In this document: positions 26,626 to 39,900 of the stretch, piece by piece | Position numbering within the stretch: position 1 is the stretch's first letter | How the letters are laid out: every line of letters begins with the position of its first letter | Source of the DNA: Pteria penguin | Lineage: Eukaryota; Mollusca; Bivalvia; Pterioida; Pteriidae | NCBI GenBank assembly: GCA_035048485.1 | Contig: CM068586.1 | Span: 35,094,563 to 35,158,562 of the forward strand | Reading direction: 5' to 3' | Length of the DNA: 64,000 bases | Notes under the pieces: model-generated | Databases searched by the model: none | What the model saw: only the letters and a program-made list of their open reading frames with translations | What the model was told of the DNA's origin: nothing | Made by a program: the position numbers and the translations under genes

Positions 26626-29600
26626 TTCTTGGGTATTGCTATCCGGTAAGTATTATGCATGTTGACTTCTTATTCTAAGTTGGAATTTTGTTTCTACAGC
26701 TCTCCGAACGGGACAAACACATCCCGCGATAAGAAAGCTTAAACATGCAATAATTCATCCCAAGATACATCACTGATGTAAGTGTATTGCATGTCCTACT
26801 TGTACAATTTGAGAAACTTGCTTTCTTAAATTCCTTATATTAGTCATACATACGGACGGACAAGGTGAATCCTACATTACCCACAATCTTCGTTTAAAGG
26901 GTATAAAGAGAATTAGATTCATAGTCATTAACTTTTGATCTTTCTTTCATTACTTATCAACTTATATTAATGATAAATGCATACATATATTTACTATGAT
27001 TTCTCTGTTAATCTTAATTAAATATATTACAATTAAAAATACAACAACACAAGGAACACTACATGATACTTATTGACTTTTAATTGTTATACATCAAAGT
27101 TATTATTATAATTAGTAAGGGTTACAAAATTAGTGTTAATAAATATTTTCAGGAATATATTGTTTATTATCTATGACGTGATAATTTAATGGGTTACATA
27201 TATATGAATATGTTTCGGTGTGTATAATATAAATCTATTATAAAATAGTAGCTTTAAGTACAACTAGCATTTTCTTTCAAAATATGTCTAAAGGTTCCTA
27301 TGAATTATTGTATTATTTGTATCACAAAACAGAAACAACCGGAAAGACCACAATGGAAAAGCGGGCATGTCTGTTTATTTGTCAGTCCTAGAAACGGATA
27401 TGGACGATGTATTAGAGGTCAGTATTTATCAATTATTTCCAACAAATAATTTCTTTTCGAAACATCCAACAGCGGGTAGATCTTGTTTCAGTAGCCATGA
27501 AATTTATTATAAAACGTCGCATTTTGATGTCTGTGTTGGAATATTTCTTTTAGTATAATTATTTAATTTAATTATATGCTTTGATTATGATTACAATATG
27601 AGTGTATGCCAATGGATATCCCTTCTGATCCAGATAAAGTATCCTAGTAACCAAAAGAGTAAGAGTTCTATCCTGTAACTCACTATGTTATCTTCCATTC
27701 GAGGCATGTAGGTTCCACCAAACGTTTTACTACTGAAATATCATTGCATTAAACAAACCCATATTTACTTTAGCTTGATATATTAAATGTGTTTATTATT
27801 TTTGTTAGTCATAATTTGCAAAGCAACTGCAGAAAACATTATATATTTTTATTGAATAGAAAGACACGTGTGCCAACCGGTGAGTAAATGTATATTTCAA
27901 GTAAACCACAATGTAACAAAACGTCGAGGTTCACTCCACCATTTATATGAACGATAGGAATCCGTAGTGTTCCCGAAATATACTCTAAACCTTAAAATGG
28001 GTTTTGGCTTATAAATATTATGCTCTTTGCTACCAAATATTTTCACATCTTTTACCCTTGGTATCACTGAAAAAACATATAATGTTGAAACTTTCATATT
28101 GTGCAAGGAATTCATGCAAATACATTTATTTATATAATAATCTTTATTATTTGAATTAATCTAGAAATTGAGACTGACTAATTTACAGGGGGTTTTTTTG
28201 CGTCAAAGAAATCCTATCCAAGCCTTTCATGAAGAAAAAATATACTATTTCATAAAAAAGACGAGAATCAACAAAGAATGCAGTTAAAGGAAGTTTGCGC
28301 TCAAAGTATGAGGGGAAGTGCTTACCTTTCTCATACATGTGCTGATCCACCGGTACAAGAATATATATTTGAACATATATACGTTATGAATTTGTGAACC
28401 AGATACGAAGGATTTACAATAATATTATACCGCAGAATAGAAATGTGAAAAATATGACTTGAAATGTAAATGTTAAGTCATTGCAGTGATACATAAACCA
28501 TTCACAAATGACTTCGAGTAAATATTCTTCCTTTTCATCTCTGATGATTTATTTTTCACAATTGTAATACATCTATATAATCACCATTAAAGACATTTGG
28601 TGATGATAATAATTATATGAGCAGTTTACGTTAGTAATTCATTTTACCTTATAGACATATGACATGTATGTTTATATCAGAAATTCGAAAGTTTATGAAT
28701 TAATGATTGATTACTATTATTGTTGTATTTTGTTTGTTCACTTTGTTTACATATAAAGAATACTCTTCTAGTGGCAGGCAGGCTCGCGATGCAGTCAGAG
28801 GAGAACTTGTGTACCAGTTGGCTCTAATTTAGCCGTATGCATAAGAAGTAATTATAGTTTATATCATCATCATTGTCATCATCATCATCATCACCATCAT
28901 CATCATTAATATCATTATTATGATTGCATCAACTATGAAATTCTTTTTTCCAATCTGATTATGGTTAATTTTATATAATCAGCCGATCCTCTATATTATT
29001 TTTATGACTACTGTTATACAATTGGGTATGGTAACACAAACATACAGCCAAACACACAATTGCAAGTCCTTTAGTAATGAAGAGAGAATCCGGATTTTAG
29101 TATTCCAGTATAACAATCCAGACAGCATTTAGTAAAAGAAGGATATGCGCACGGTTCAATAAATACTGGTATGATAAATACCTATCAGTAAGCATATAGC
29201 TAAACAAAGGATAAAGCACAAAGCTGATGTCAGTAAATTTAACAAAGTTAAACATCTGAGGCCAGTTGTTCAGATTTGTAACATGTGAAACAAGCTTTGT
29301 AAATGAATTTAGATTATCAAACAGAAATCTTATTAATAAAAGTAATTGTCTCTCAAACTTAACCTGGATAGCTTAACCAGTGTCTAAATTTTGAACACAG
29401 ATTACGACTTAAAGTCATCTCATTTAAAAGATAAATATTAAATTCACTAATTGGTTAGCTTAACCAGTGGCTAAATGTCGAAGAACCGACCCCTGATAAT
29501 TTAGATTTCTTTTAAAATCAATCAATACACTGCATTTGTAATAATATTTTACTTCTGGTGCGCCTAGAATGAAATCCATCGTGTTTTAGTATTGCAATGA

Positions 29601-31848
29601 GACTACTGATTTTAGTGCTCCCATTAAATCCGAATAGAATTTACTATATGGGCCATATATAAATGATTGTGATAAAATGTATATTGTGATGAAAAGAATA
29701 TAACCTTGGAATAGAATAAAATTCTCTTATTCACTTTGTTTCAGATGAAGTGGCATGCTCATACGTAAGATGTATTTATCAATTTTGAGTTTTGTGCCAT
29801 GTATCTCAGTACAAAATACATATTTCTTTTAATCTTTATTTTAAGAAATTTAAAATGAACGTATAACGTATGTACATAAATATTCTAAGTTATAAACACA
29901 CAGTTTATAAACATTGACATTTATAGACATCTGTGATGAAGTATTTGTTAAGCAGTCATCAAAATAAAATTGCGAATCAGATGTTTAATATTCAATTACC
30001 TAACGAGGAAACTGACAATTATTTTTATGTTTTATGAATGAAAGCAGAAACGCCTTGAAATTGCATTTTAAAACGACAGATGTCTTGCATTTACTAAATG
30101 TATTCATCGCTATAACGACAAAATGCATAATGTTTTGATCTCCAATTAGGATGGTCAATGTGGACAAGGACACCGTTGTTTGAGATTATCAACGTCTCAG
30201 GTTGGAGTATGTGTATCTGGTAAATCACCTTTTTATTTTCTATATTAGAAAAGATATTTTTCTATATGTTGTTTCAACCTGCACTGATAGCAAAATAATA
30301 TAACAGCAATATATGCTGATCCATAACAATATCTTAATGCAAAATACGATAGTAATTGGTGTCAAGTGACAATGACACTTACACAATGTACCACAGCGGG
30401 CACTCACTGCTCACGGACCCCTGAAATTCAAAGATGATATCAGATGCCCAGAAAGAGTAAGCGTCTCCTATATTGCTAGCCAATCCCACCATGAATATCC
30501 TTATATACAGAAGAAACAAATGTAACTCAGCACTGTTTATATAATCGAGTGTGAACCAAGAAATACATACTGTTTTATTTTCATGTTGGGCTTGAAAACA
30601 GTTCTAGACGAGTTGGAAAGTCTAGCAGTGTATCTCTATAGCCCGTAGATTACTCTGTTTGGTTTCATCCACCAATATACGCACAGTTAAAGATCCCTGA
30701 GAAAGCTTTAAAACTTTTGATGAGTCCAGCCGTAGAGTTGTTTCTATGCTACCGTTAGAAATTGCTGATTTGAAGGATGATTTTTATTCTGGAATAACCA
30801 AAAAATGTGCTTCCTAATAATAATAGACTCGTATACACCGATCAAGTTTTTCCAAACAAATTGACGTTTTGCAGATTTTCATGTGTAGCGCCTGTGACGT
30901 CATAATCAAACGTCGAACTTGTCATACCTAAAATGCCCTTATTACGTTTTTGAATTGTAAGTGTGTTAACGAAATAAAATGGATTGCTATATTGAATATG
31001 GATTGCTTTGTAACACACAAAACTTCTCTATGAGTATGGGCAAGTGATTAGTACAATAACATTTTTATGTCCGAAATTAACACTCAGTGAACATTTCATT
31101 TATTTACAGATAAACCATGGGTCTATGTGAGTATATATGTATTAAATTTTGTATAATTGATCCATGTTATTTCAAATGAAGCAAACCACGTTGTTATTTA
31201 TACAAGGGCATCTATACATTTAACAATTTTGCAGATGACAAATTGAGATTATTCAGTTTATAATCACATGCAGCTGATATCATGTATTGTATTATGTATT
31301 TTAACAGTAATATGTGTGTTCTCGCCATGGCTAATAATTATATGTTATGAGGAAAATATGTATGTTAAGTACATAATAAATCAAAATAAAATAAGTATAA
31401 GTAATGTCCTGTGTGGCTATATTTGTAAACTCAGTGTTTCATAGGAGTTTGTTTAGCATTTACATTTAACAGTCTAACATACACCCACACGTGAACCATG
31501 ATCCAGATATAGGCCGCTTTTTCATCCCACAGATGGGTGGGTTTGTTAGCGGAAAGTAATGCGTGAAATGATCTTTGTATATGTGATATGTAATAACAAC
31601 GTAATGTGTGTAGCCCTAGGCGTTTTCTAATTATTTCCTAATCACGCAACCCTCAATAACAAATATTTATCTCAAAACCCTTAAACGCTAGCTCTGATAT
31701 AATGACACGAAAGTAGTTTCTTATTTTCCAGATTGCGGATGCTCCTGACTCCTTCGACTGTCCAGAAAAGTACCGATGCTGTTACAGAAATGTAGACGAA
31801 GGTGTCTGTATGAAGGGAAAACTCAAAGACGTAGTTGTTGGCTGTTGA
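26626..31848 (+). pseudogene. Gene B: 5'-incomplete cysteine-rich gene copy, two Cys lost
   Basis: Exons 2-9 lie at 26,626-26,645; 27,333-27,417; 27,860-27,879; 28,772-28,847; 29,745-29,764; 30,150-30,219; 31,110-31,126; 31,732-31,848. All splice sites and frames are intact (140 residues). As in gene A, promoter and signal-peptide exon are missing. Unlike A, the first Cys of exon 3 and the only Cys of micro-exon 8 are both Trp (TGT to TGG). In the model of four-Cys modules this breaks module 1 (Cys 2) and module 4 (Cys 1). Only about four coding bases differ from gene A, and two of them are these cysteine losses. I read B as a decaying copy, though no frame is broken. Confidence 0.65.
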
Positions 31849-31853
31849 ATAAA
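31848..31853 (+). terminator. Poly(A) signal overlapping the stop codon of gene B
   Basis: TGAATAAA: AATAAA begins at the last base of the stop codon, as in the other three copies. Confidence 0.5.
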
Positions 31854-33950
31854 AGAAAACCTTCCCATTTAATTAGCTCTCTTGTTTGTTATTCAATGGT
31901 CTGTACAAACATTTCATTTTACCGAGTCTGTGCCAGTTCCAAGTGTCAAAGTTCTTGTCATGTCAATTTCTAAGTTTTAATGTTACACAATAGGCTTATT
32001 AACTATGAATCTTGATTTAAGATTAGCGTGAAAGACAACATTATTGATCCATACATTCCATTATTATAAAATATGTAATAATACAAGCAAAAGCAAATCG
32101 ATACACAAATAGAAAGAGTGAATACTGGCAGCATATAGTGGTTGTTGTTTTTGGAAGTCTGTTGGTCTTTCTGTCCGTCTGTCTGACCTTTCCAAGAACT
32201 TTAATCAGATTGTGATCAAAGCTTGTGGTAAAAGCTTACTTTTCAATTTAGATTTCTATCAAATGGAGTCATCCATTCGTTTGATGTACTTCGGGGAGCA
32301 TCCCACAGTTTTGACTGAAGTCTGATTTTCGCGTTAGTAGCCGTGGGTTCGCAACGAATGCATCGCTTATTTACCCCCCAAAAACGTTATCTTTAAATAA
32401 AAATTCTTTTTTGTTTTATTGTAAAATTCATCATGTTATATAAGCTTTGTTTAAATTTCTTTTTTCTGTCCTGTATGATTTTTCGCGATTAAAACCGTAA
32501 ATATTCGTAGTTGGACATTAAAAACATGTTCTGGTCATCAAACACGTGAAAGATTATCAAATTTATTACCGGGTCGAGATTAAACAGTGAGGTTTGCTGT
32601 ATAAGCATATATTTAGTTCAGCAAGTTTAACAAGAAACGGGATCTCTTTTTTTCTATTTCTATGCGAAAAAAGGACATCGAAGACTTACCAGATTGTCTC
32701 GAACATTGTGCCCGAGCTATGCAAGCTCCCAACTGAAGTAATTCTGCTTCATTAGTAATATGTTGAGGAGATTATTTCTCCAAATTAACTGACACAATGC
32801 TAAACTTTTCTGTATCTTACCATTTGATTTTCCATTAGTTGTATCGATTTTGTTGGATATTACATCATATATATTATTATAATTGTAAAATGTATTACCA
32901 TAAATAATAATAATGTACAAAAACGTAGATTACAATTTTAAGACCAGAATGCACACGACAGATGAAAAATTAATAACATTGGGTGCATTATCTTGACAGG
33001 ATGAAAAGTACATGTAATGCTTGTTTCGAAGATTAATATATTTGATAGTATGTCTTTGAATATTTGTATCATTTTATTTACTTGCTTTTTTAGTCGTAAA
33101 GTGCGTTACGCCGCTAACAACTAAAACAATAATCTTCATATTTAGCAGTTGTGTGTAACGCAATTGCAACTAAGAAATGCGTGTGTGCATTTATACATAT
33201 GAATGACCGAATGTAACACAAAAAGTAACTTTGATCAAATTTATAATTTGCTATAAAACAAGTGGTAGATACATCTACTTGCTCACTTAATGCATTTGAA
33301 TTTAGTTATAGAGTTTTCATATAACATGTGATAATGATAGTTTTGGAATTTTGCGTGTTTCTGCTGGTAAATTGGCAACAATAGAGTGAATGTTTTGTTT
33401 TGATATTAAACTTATAGATACTATTGGTGTGACTTACAAAATTACCATGTGTTTAGCTTAGTATTAAATATTACTTATGAGGTATTTTTAGTGACGAAAT
33501 GCCCTATAGAATTCAATAAGAAAAATACGAAAGTAACTTTATTACCAGATACCTGATCATTTATACGATTTTAATGCTGGCAATATATTACTTTACATTC
33601 ATGTCGAAGTTTTATATCATTGACGGTTCATACGGACAGAAAATAGACAGTAATAATTTCAGAATGATTGTATATATTAAAATGTGGAATGGTCGGAGAA
33701 CAAATATGTAACTATCCAATATCTCCACTTTGAGGAAGCAGATCCAGTAATAAGCATTTCTTTGTATAAGCCGGTAAGGAATGCCGATCTCTAGATATCG
33801 CTAAGATATCATTCCTGTAAAGCTGATCTCTGAACTGGTGCAAAACATTCTCTATAAATGAATAGTATGGTATCAGAGTCTATATGAGATACAAAAAATA
33901 TACATTTACATATTGAAAAATATTAGATAACATTTATCTTTTATTACCTC
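31854..33950. other. 3' flank of gene B, non-coding
   Basis: Mirror of 6,336-8,444. It shares recognisable segments with the 3' flanks of C and D, for example 'tgtccgtctgtctgacc' and the 'catccattcgtttgatgtac' segment. Confidence 0.6.
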
Positions 33951-34080
33951 TAAGACGGTGTGGCTCAGTGGATGATGTGCTCGGATTGTGACCGAGAGGT
34001 CCCGCATTCAACTCCTGCCACGGGCACACATGTGTCCTGTCTTATGGATGGGACATTAAAAATCGAGGTTCCGTATCACA
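33951..34080 (+). repeat. tRNA-derived SINE (right-arm copy)
   Basis: A box 'tggctcagtgg' at 33,961-33,971, B-box-like 'gcattcaactcc' at 34,004-34,015, then a short tail ending 'ccgtatcacag'. The same sequence is on the minus strand at 6,206-6,335. The D unit lacks it, because the 46.8-49.0 kb insert junction falls here. Confidence 0.65.
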
Positions 34081-35077
34081 GTAAGCGTGAATCCCTTACT
34101 TTTCAATATGACTTATTGTTGCCATATTCGATAATATGACACAAATTTTTCATATAAGTGCGTCATTTAAAATAATTCTATCAAGTGCTAAGATTTATAT
34201 ATGGCTGACATAGATAGGAAATTGTATCCATGATATTATCATATAAAGAAAAAAAAATCTTAGAATAATAAAGTGACAATTTCGATTGAGAATTTTTAAA
34301 GGATATTCTATTTACTTTTTTATTATTGATTTTGAAAGGTTAGTTATTTTTCAAATATAGTGAAAAGTGACTGAATGCCTTTTTTTGCACAAATAGAAAC
34401 ACTTACTTTTAAAAATGAATATTCAAACAAGATGGATATGGAATTTTATTTAATAAGATAAACTGAAACAAGGAGAGAACCATCACCAACTTTTTCCACA
34501 AAATCCTCTTAATCTGCCATAGAAATTTAATTTTATTTCTTCAAAAGCGCTAGTGCATAAATAGTCAGAGATTGTATACGTTTATAAAACTAAATTTACA
34601 ATAAATGTAGGTCTAACGTTTTTCACGGCGTTTATATATCATCCGTTTTCATAGTGTGGGAATTTTGGGGGGAAAAAATACGGAATTTCATCAAGATGTA
34701 TCGTCTTGGGCGAATTATTATTGTTGTTGTTGAGGGGAGGGGGTTGTTAATTTTCTTGTGATTTTAATACCATGTCATTTGACATTGTAAATGTGACCTT
34801 GAACTTTGCCCTTGTATTAAGAATATGGTTTAGAAAGCATATTTCTCTCATAACGTATGAAAGAAGTCATTTTTCATTGATTACACTCCTTGAACAAGTG
34901 GGGTTTAAAGTTCTTATATACGATATAAATGATCCAGACCTAGACTAACTGTTAGTCTATGAGCACATTTGTTGTTACTAATCTTTGCTACTGTGGGTTG
35001 TGTTGGTCCCGCTAGGCGAGTTCTAGTTACAATCTACGTCTACTGAGTAATCTGCAGTACCATAGATGATTCTCAGA

Positions 35078-35380
35078 TAAAGAATAACAAAGTACTCGCT
35101 AATGCTGTAGGTTTCCAGAATAACAAAGTACTCGCTAATGTTGTAGGTGTCCAGAATAACAAAGTGCTCGCTAATGCTGTAGGTATCCAGAATAATAAAG
35201 TACTCGCTAATGTTGTAGGTGTCCAGAATAACAAAGTACTCGCTAATGCTGTAGATGTCCAGTATAACAAAGTACTAACTAATGTTGTAGGTGTCTAGAA
35301 TAACAAAGTACTCACTAATTCTGTAAGTGTCCAGAATAACAAAGTACTCGCTAATGCTGTAGGTATCCAGAATATTAATC
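35078..35380 (-). repeat. 36-bp minisatellite, about 8 units (upstream of gene C)
   Basis: Same monomer as 4,641-5,045, on the opposite strand and with about three fewer units. Units again alternate between the two main variants. Confidence 0.9.
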
Positions 35381-35907
35381 TAATTCAGGTATTATTTCGA
35401 TACGTTCTGTTTTTGGAATGGATACTTATGAACTGTATAACAAATAATTTTGTTTCTCTGCAAAGAGATATTCACAAAGCCATATTGTGAAAGTGCTATG
35501 CTAGATCTGGATACTGTTCATGTTTCGTCCTCAGTACCCTGTATCTTCATTTAGATGCATTTCTGAATTGCAGAGTCATCCATAATCAAATCTTTTTGCA
35601 CATTTGTAATTCAATTTGAATTTAAATTAATCAATCTATCCCATAGTTTATTCAATAATAACAGCCGACGATATGACAAAACATCCCTTTGTGTGCAGCT
35701 GCATTAAGATATAGGATATATGCATTATAATTAAAATTGTATTTCAGATCAACAAGGACGTTAACAATATCCATAGATGCCTGATGCATCGGACAGAAAT
35801 TCAGATGCATGTACTGATAACACACGCACCTAAAGTGAGGTGAATTTTACTTTTCATGTCTTCCTTCTGTGCTCTGTATTACTGTCTAATCCGATAGAAC
35901 ACTGACA

Positions 35908-36025
35908 AGCTACCGGGGGATTCAAACCAAGGATCTCTCTATCTTGAACGAGCAGTCGGTGATTCTCGAACCACAGACCTCTTAGTCAGGAGCCAAGATC
36001 CTTACCAATTGGGTTACGTCAGTTC
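35908..36025 (-). repeat. tRNA-like dimeric module upstream of gene C
   Basis: Two B-box-like sequences on the minus strand. The second is degraded ('ggtttgaatcc'), unlike the exact consensus at 4,085-4,095 and in the D copy. Confidence 0.55.
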
Positions 36026-36360
36026 AGAATCTGATAAAAATATATCGACATTTTAATTTCCATGATTGAAAAGAATTTTGAAATAAGAGTTCTATTTGCA
36101 GATTCAGAAGTGGGAGGGGAGTCACTGTAATAAGCCCCTTCTCTTCAAAACTAAATTTAGCAAAAAAAAAACCTACCAATTTTACATTATTTGCGGTTGG
36201 CATAAGAAACACTCTCCTACAAAAGTAAGAAAAAGCATGATATGAAAATAGAATACAAACTTCTACAGTGTGCGTTAACATTTTTTGCTAGTGTTTTCCA
36301 GTAAATATGAATGAGGTGAACTTAACATTGAAAACAAAATCAATGAAATAATAATCATAA

Positions 36361-36413
<53 letters not shown>

Positions 36414-36445
36414 ATAATGATAATAATAATGATGATGATGATGAC

Positions 36446-36513
<68 letters not shown>

Positions 36514-36592
36514 CGAATATGACAAATCTTGGCTCGAATGTTTTATAAATATAGTTAGTAAAAATGAAATAATACTAATAATAATAATTTTA

Positions 36593-36647
<55 letters not shown>

Positions 36648-36650
36648 CAA
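36361..36650. repeat. (TAG)n, (TAA)n and (GAT)n microsatellite block upstream of gene C
   Basis: Long trinucleotide runs at 36,361-36,413, about 36,450-36,512 and 36,594-36,646. The latter two are separated by a unique segment containing 'gaatatgacaaatcttgg', which recurs after the last run. The D counterpart is shorter (51,655-51,910). Confidence 0.9.
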
Positions 36651-36926
36651 ATATGACAAATCTTAATTCGGGTATTTGATAAATAGAGTGAGTAAAAATT
36701 GTAGTAATTCTGTACTATTACACAAATTAACTCATTTATTCATGAGTTAACCAAATCCAAATTATAACCAAATAAAAGAATTAGAACTCATATTCTGTAA
36801 ATTCGTATTGAAAAACAGATATCTCAAATTACTGAGAGACCTACATTTTCAAAACCACAATATTTGTTTGAAAGTTGTGAATGACTAACGAAATTCAAGA
36901 TATTTTTATACCATCCCAGCGCGCTG

Positions 36927-36971
36927 TTACGTAAGCAACATGTATATAATTCCATTCAGATGAGCGTTTCA
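36927..36971 (+). promoter_or_regulatory. Core promoter of gene C: TTACGTAA box, TATA box, initiator
   Basis: Seen in order: palindromic TTACGTAA (36,927-36,934, the form bound by PAR-type bZIP and C/EBP-like factors), TATATAAT (36,943-36,950), and TCAGTCA with its A at 36,971, 28 bases after the TATA start. The ATG follows 23 bases later in the context 'cgccacaATG'. The same elements at the same spacing precede gene D. The transcription start is inferred from spacing only. Confidence 0.65.
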
Positions 36972-36993
36972 GTCACAGTTTCTCCACGCCACA

Positions 36994-39900
36994 ATGCTTT
37001 ATGTCACGTGTCTGTCCCTGGTCTTAGCTGCCACGGTAGTTCAATCACAGGATATAGGTAAAGTTTTACATTATATAGTCTTGTTTGCTTATATATACAG
37101 ATTCAATTCAGAGCAATGTAAAATTCTAACTTACATTATTCATAAATTCAGAAAGTGTGTAAATTTTACTTTGGGTCCTATAAAATTAATTAATTTGTCT
37201 TACCCAAATAAGTCTTAGTATCAAAAATCGTGTGATCTCAATAAATTTGTAGATATTTCTAATGAAATTATGTTTTTACAAATAAACCATTTGCACTTAT
37301 TTTAGTAAATTCTTTTTATATTAGCAAAAACATGTACTAACAGTAATTTGAAATTCACAGCGAACATTTAGATTAAATATCGTTGGACCACAGTTGCCTT
37401 TTACTTCATACATGTGATCCAACCTTTGTCCTAGTAGTCTGGAATTGTCGTGTTTTCGTTATACTCTATATATTTTAACTTTTTATAGCAGTTTCCTCTC
37501 AGAATAATGCTATGAACCTGGTTTGCCACTTATGTTATGGCGCCATAAATGTAATGTCTAGCAAAGTGTGAAATATTAAAACGCTATAAAAGCTTGCCAA
37601 AATATATTCAATAATTTTAAAAAGGTCATATGTATAGAAATTTAAAAAATATACATTTTAAGCATATGGTATATTGTTGTATATCTGGTTTACAATACAT
37701 TGTTTTATTTCGGTATATATCAAAAATGAGAACAATGCATTTGCAGGAACAATTTCACATAAAAGGTAATGTGAACTGAAAATTCTTTCCGATTACGTCT
37801 GGACTACGACCATGGTATGAGTTTCTAACAAATTGATGGAAGGTAACTGCAATTATTATCCATCTCCTACTTGTTGGAGTAAAGCGGACGAAACTATGAC
37901 TGTGATTAATAACAACTAAGGTACTCTGTGGGTAAAGCGTGTCCAGGTTAATCCAGTCTGCACTACGGTTAATGGCGACTAGATTTCTATGCTATCGATA
38001 TATCCATTGATCAATGTTTTACGTCACTCCAAAATTATTTCACGTATACTGTGAATTGTAAATACATGGTTTGGGACAGTGCTGCAAATGCTAAATATCG
38101 AAGTATTGTACATATTTATGAAACATAATGTTTTCATACATTTTGTTCATCCGTGTTGACCGTCCGTGCAGGTTTTCTTTTTATATAGTGAGCGAGAGAA
38201 TTTAATATTCATAAAATACGAGAGCGAGGTTGATGTAGGTCGACTTTGCTTGCGATAAATCTTTATAAACACCTCGGCTTTTTACTGAGAAGCCAGATTT
38301 AAAAGTTAAACTGAGATGAGTAACAGTTTGAACACTCATAGAAGAGATTCCAACTGTATGAATATGATTCGTTGCGTATTCTGCAAATCTATATAAAAAG
38401 GAAAGTGAAAAACATTTCCCTGTAATGAAAAGGTAAGATGAATTTTCACCATTGAATATTTTAAACAGAACTTACGTTTTTGAACTACAGGGCAAGGTGT
38501 CAAAGAGGGAGTGATCTCCCTTTAATCGAACAAACAACAATAAATCTAAGAATAAAATTACAAAGAAATGACATAAGAATATTTCTAAACTACATACATA
38601 AGAAAAAGATTGTAACATACGTCAATACTGCTTCGTTATTTTACAGCTTTGGGATATTGCTATCCGGTAAGCATTATGTATGTTGTTTTATTATTTTAAA
38701 TCGAAATACTGTAGCAGGAGCTGTAATAATGAAATAAAAACCTTCCGCGGCAATAAAGTGTTAATAATTCATCTCAAGATACGTCACTGGATTTAAGTAT
38801 GATTCTTGCATTTTGAGAAACTTGCTTTGTTAAATTCCTTATATAAGGCAGACAGACGGACGGACAGGGTAATTCCTACATTACCCCCAAACTTCGTTTA
38901 AGGGGGTATTAAGAGAATTAGATTAACAGTCATTTACTTTTAATTTTTCTTTCCTTACTTAATATTTTCTGTCAATGATCAATGCATGTAGATATTTACT
39001 CTGATTTCTATTTGTTAATCTAAATGCAATTTGTTAGAATTGAAAATAAAACAACACGAAGAAAACAACAACAGTATAATCATTGGCTTATAAAATATTA
39101 TACATAAAAAAATTATTATAATTAGTGTTACAGAATTAATTTTAATGACTGTTTTCAAGGATATATTGTTTCGAATATATGACGTAATAATGAATTTAAT
39201 GGGTTACATATATATTGATTTTTGGGTGTGAATAAATTATATCTAAATGATAGCTTTATGTACAATGTGCATTTTCTTTCAAAATATCTCTTTACACTCA
39301 AACGAACTAATGTATTATTTGCATTTCACAACAGAATCAGCCGGAAAGACCACAATGTGAAAGTGGACAATATTGTTTATTTGTAAATCCTAGAAATGGA
39401 TATGGAAGATGTGTGAGAAGTCAGTACTTATGAAGTATTTCAAATTATTTCTTCCTTTTCGAGGTATCGAACAGCGGGTAGATCTTGTTCCTTTAGCCCT
39501 GAAATTAATTTAAAACGTCGTATTATGATGTTTGCGTTGGATTTTTCTTTATATCTTATTATTTCACTTAAAGATATGCTTTGATTTATAAATATTTATG
39601 AATGTATGTCAATGAAAATCCTTTCTAATCATCTTAATGACAAAATTGATAAGAGATCTATAGTGGAACTGTGTTCTTCGCCCAGTCGAGGCATGTGGGT
39701 ACACTTGACATTTTATTATTGAAATATTGATTTTTTAAACAACAAAACCATATCTACTTTGCATCCTTTTTGGAGAATCTTGTGTCACTAACCCCCCCCC
39801 CCCCCCCCCCCCCCGAAATGTTCTACTGAATAGAAACTAATTACACAATTGAAATGCGATACTTGATATTCTAAATGTTCTTATTATTCTGTTTGTCATA

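Noticed and set aside
35908..36025. Functional tRNA genes in the tRNA-like modules
   Set aside because: B boxes are present but a full cloverleaf with paired acceptor stem cannot be drawn; copies are diverged and dimeric.
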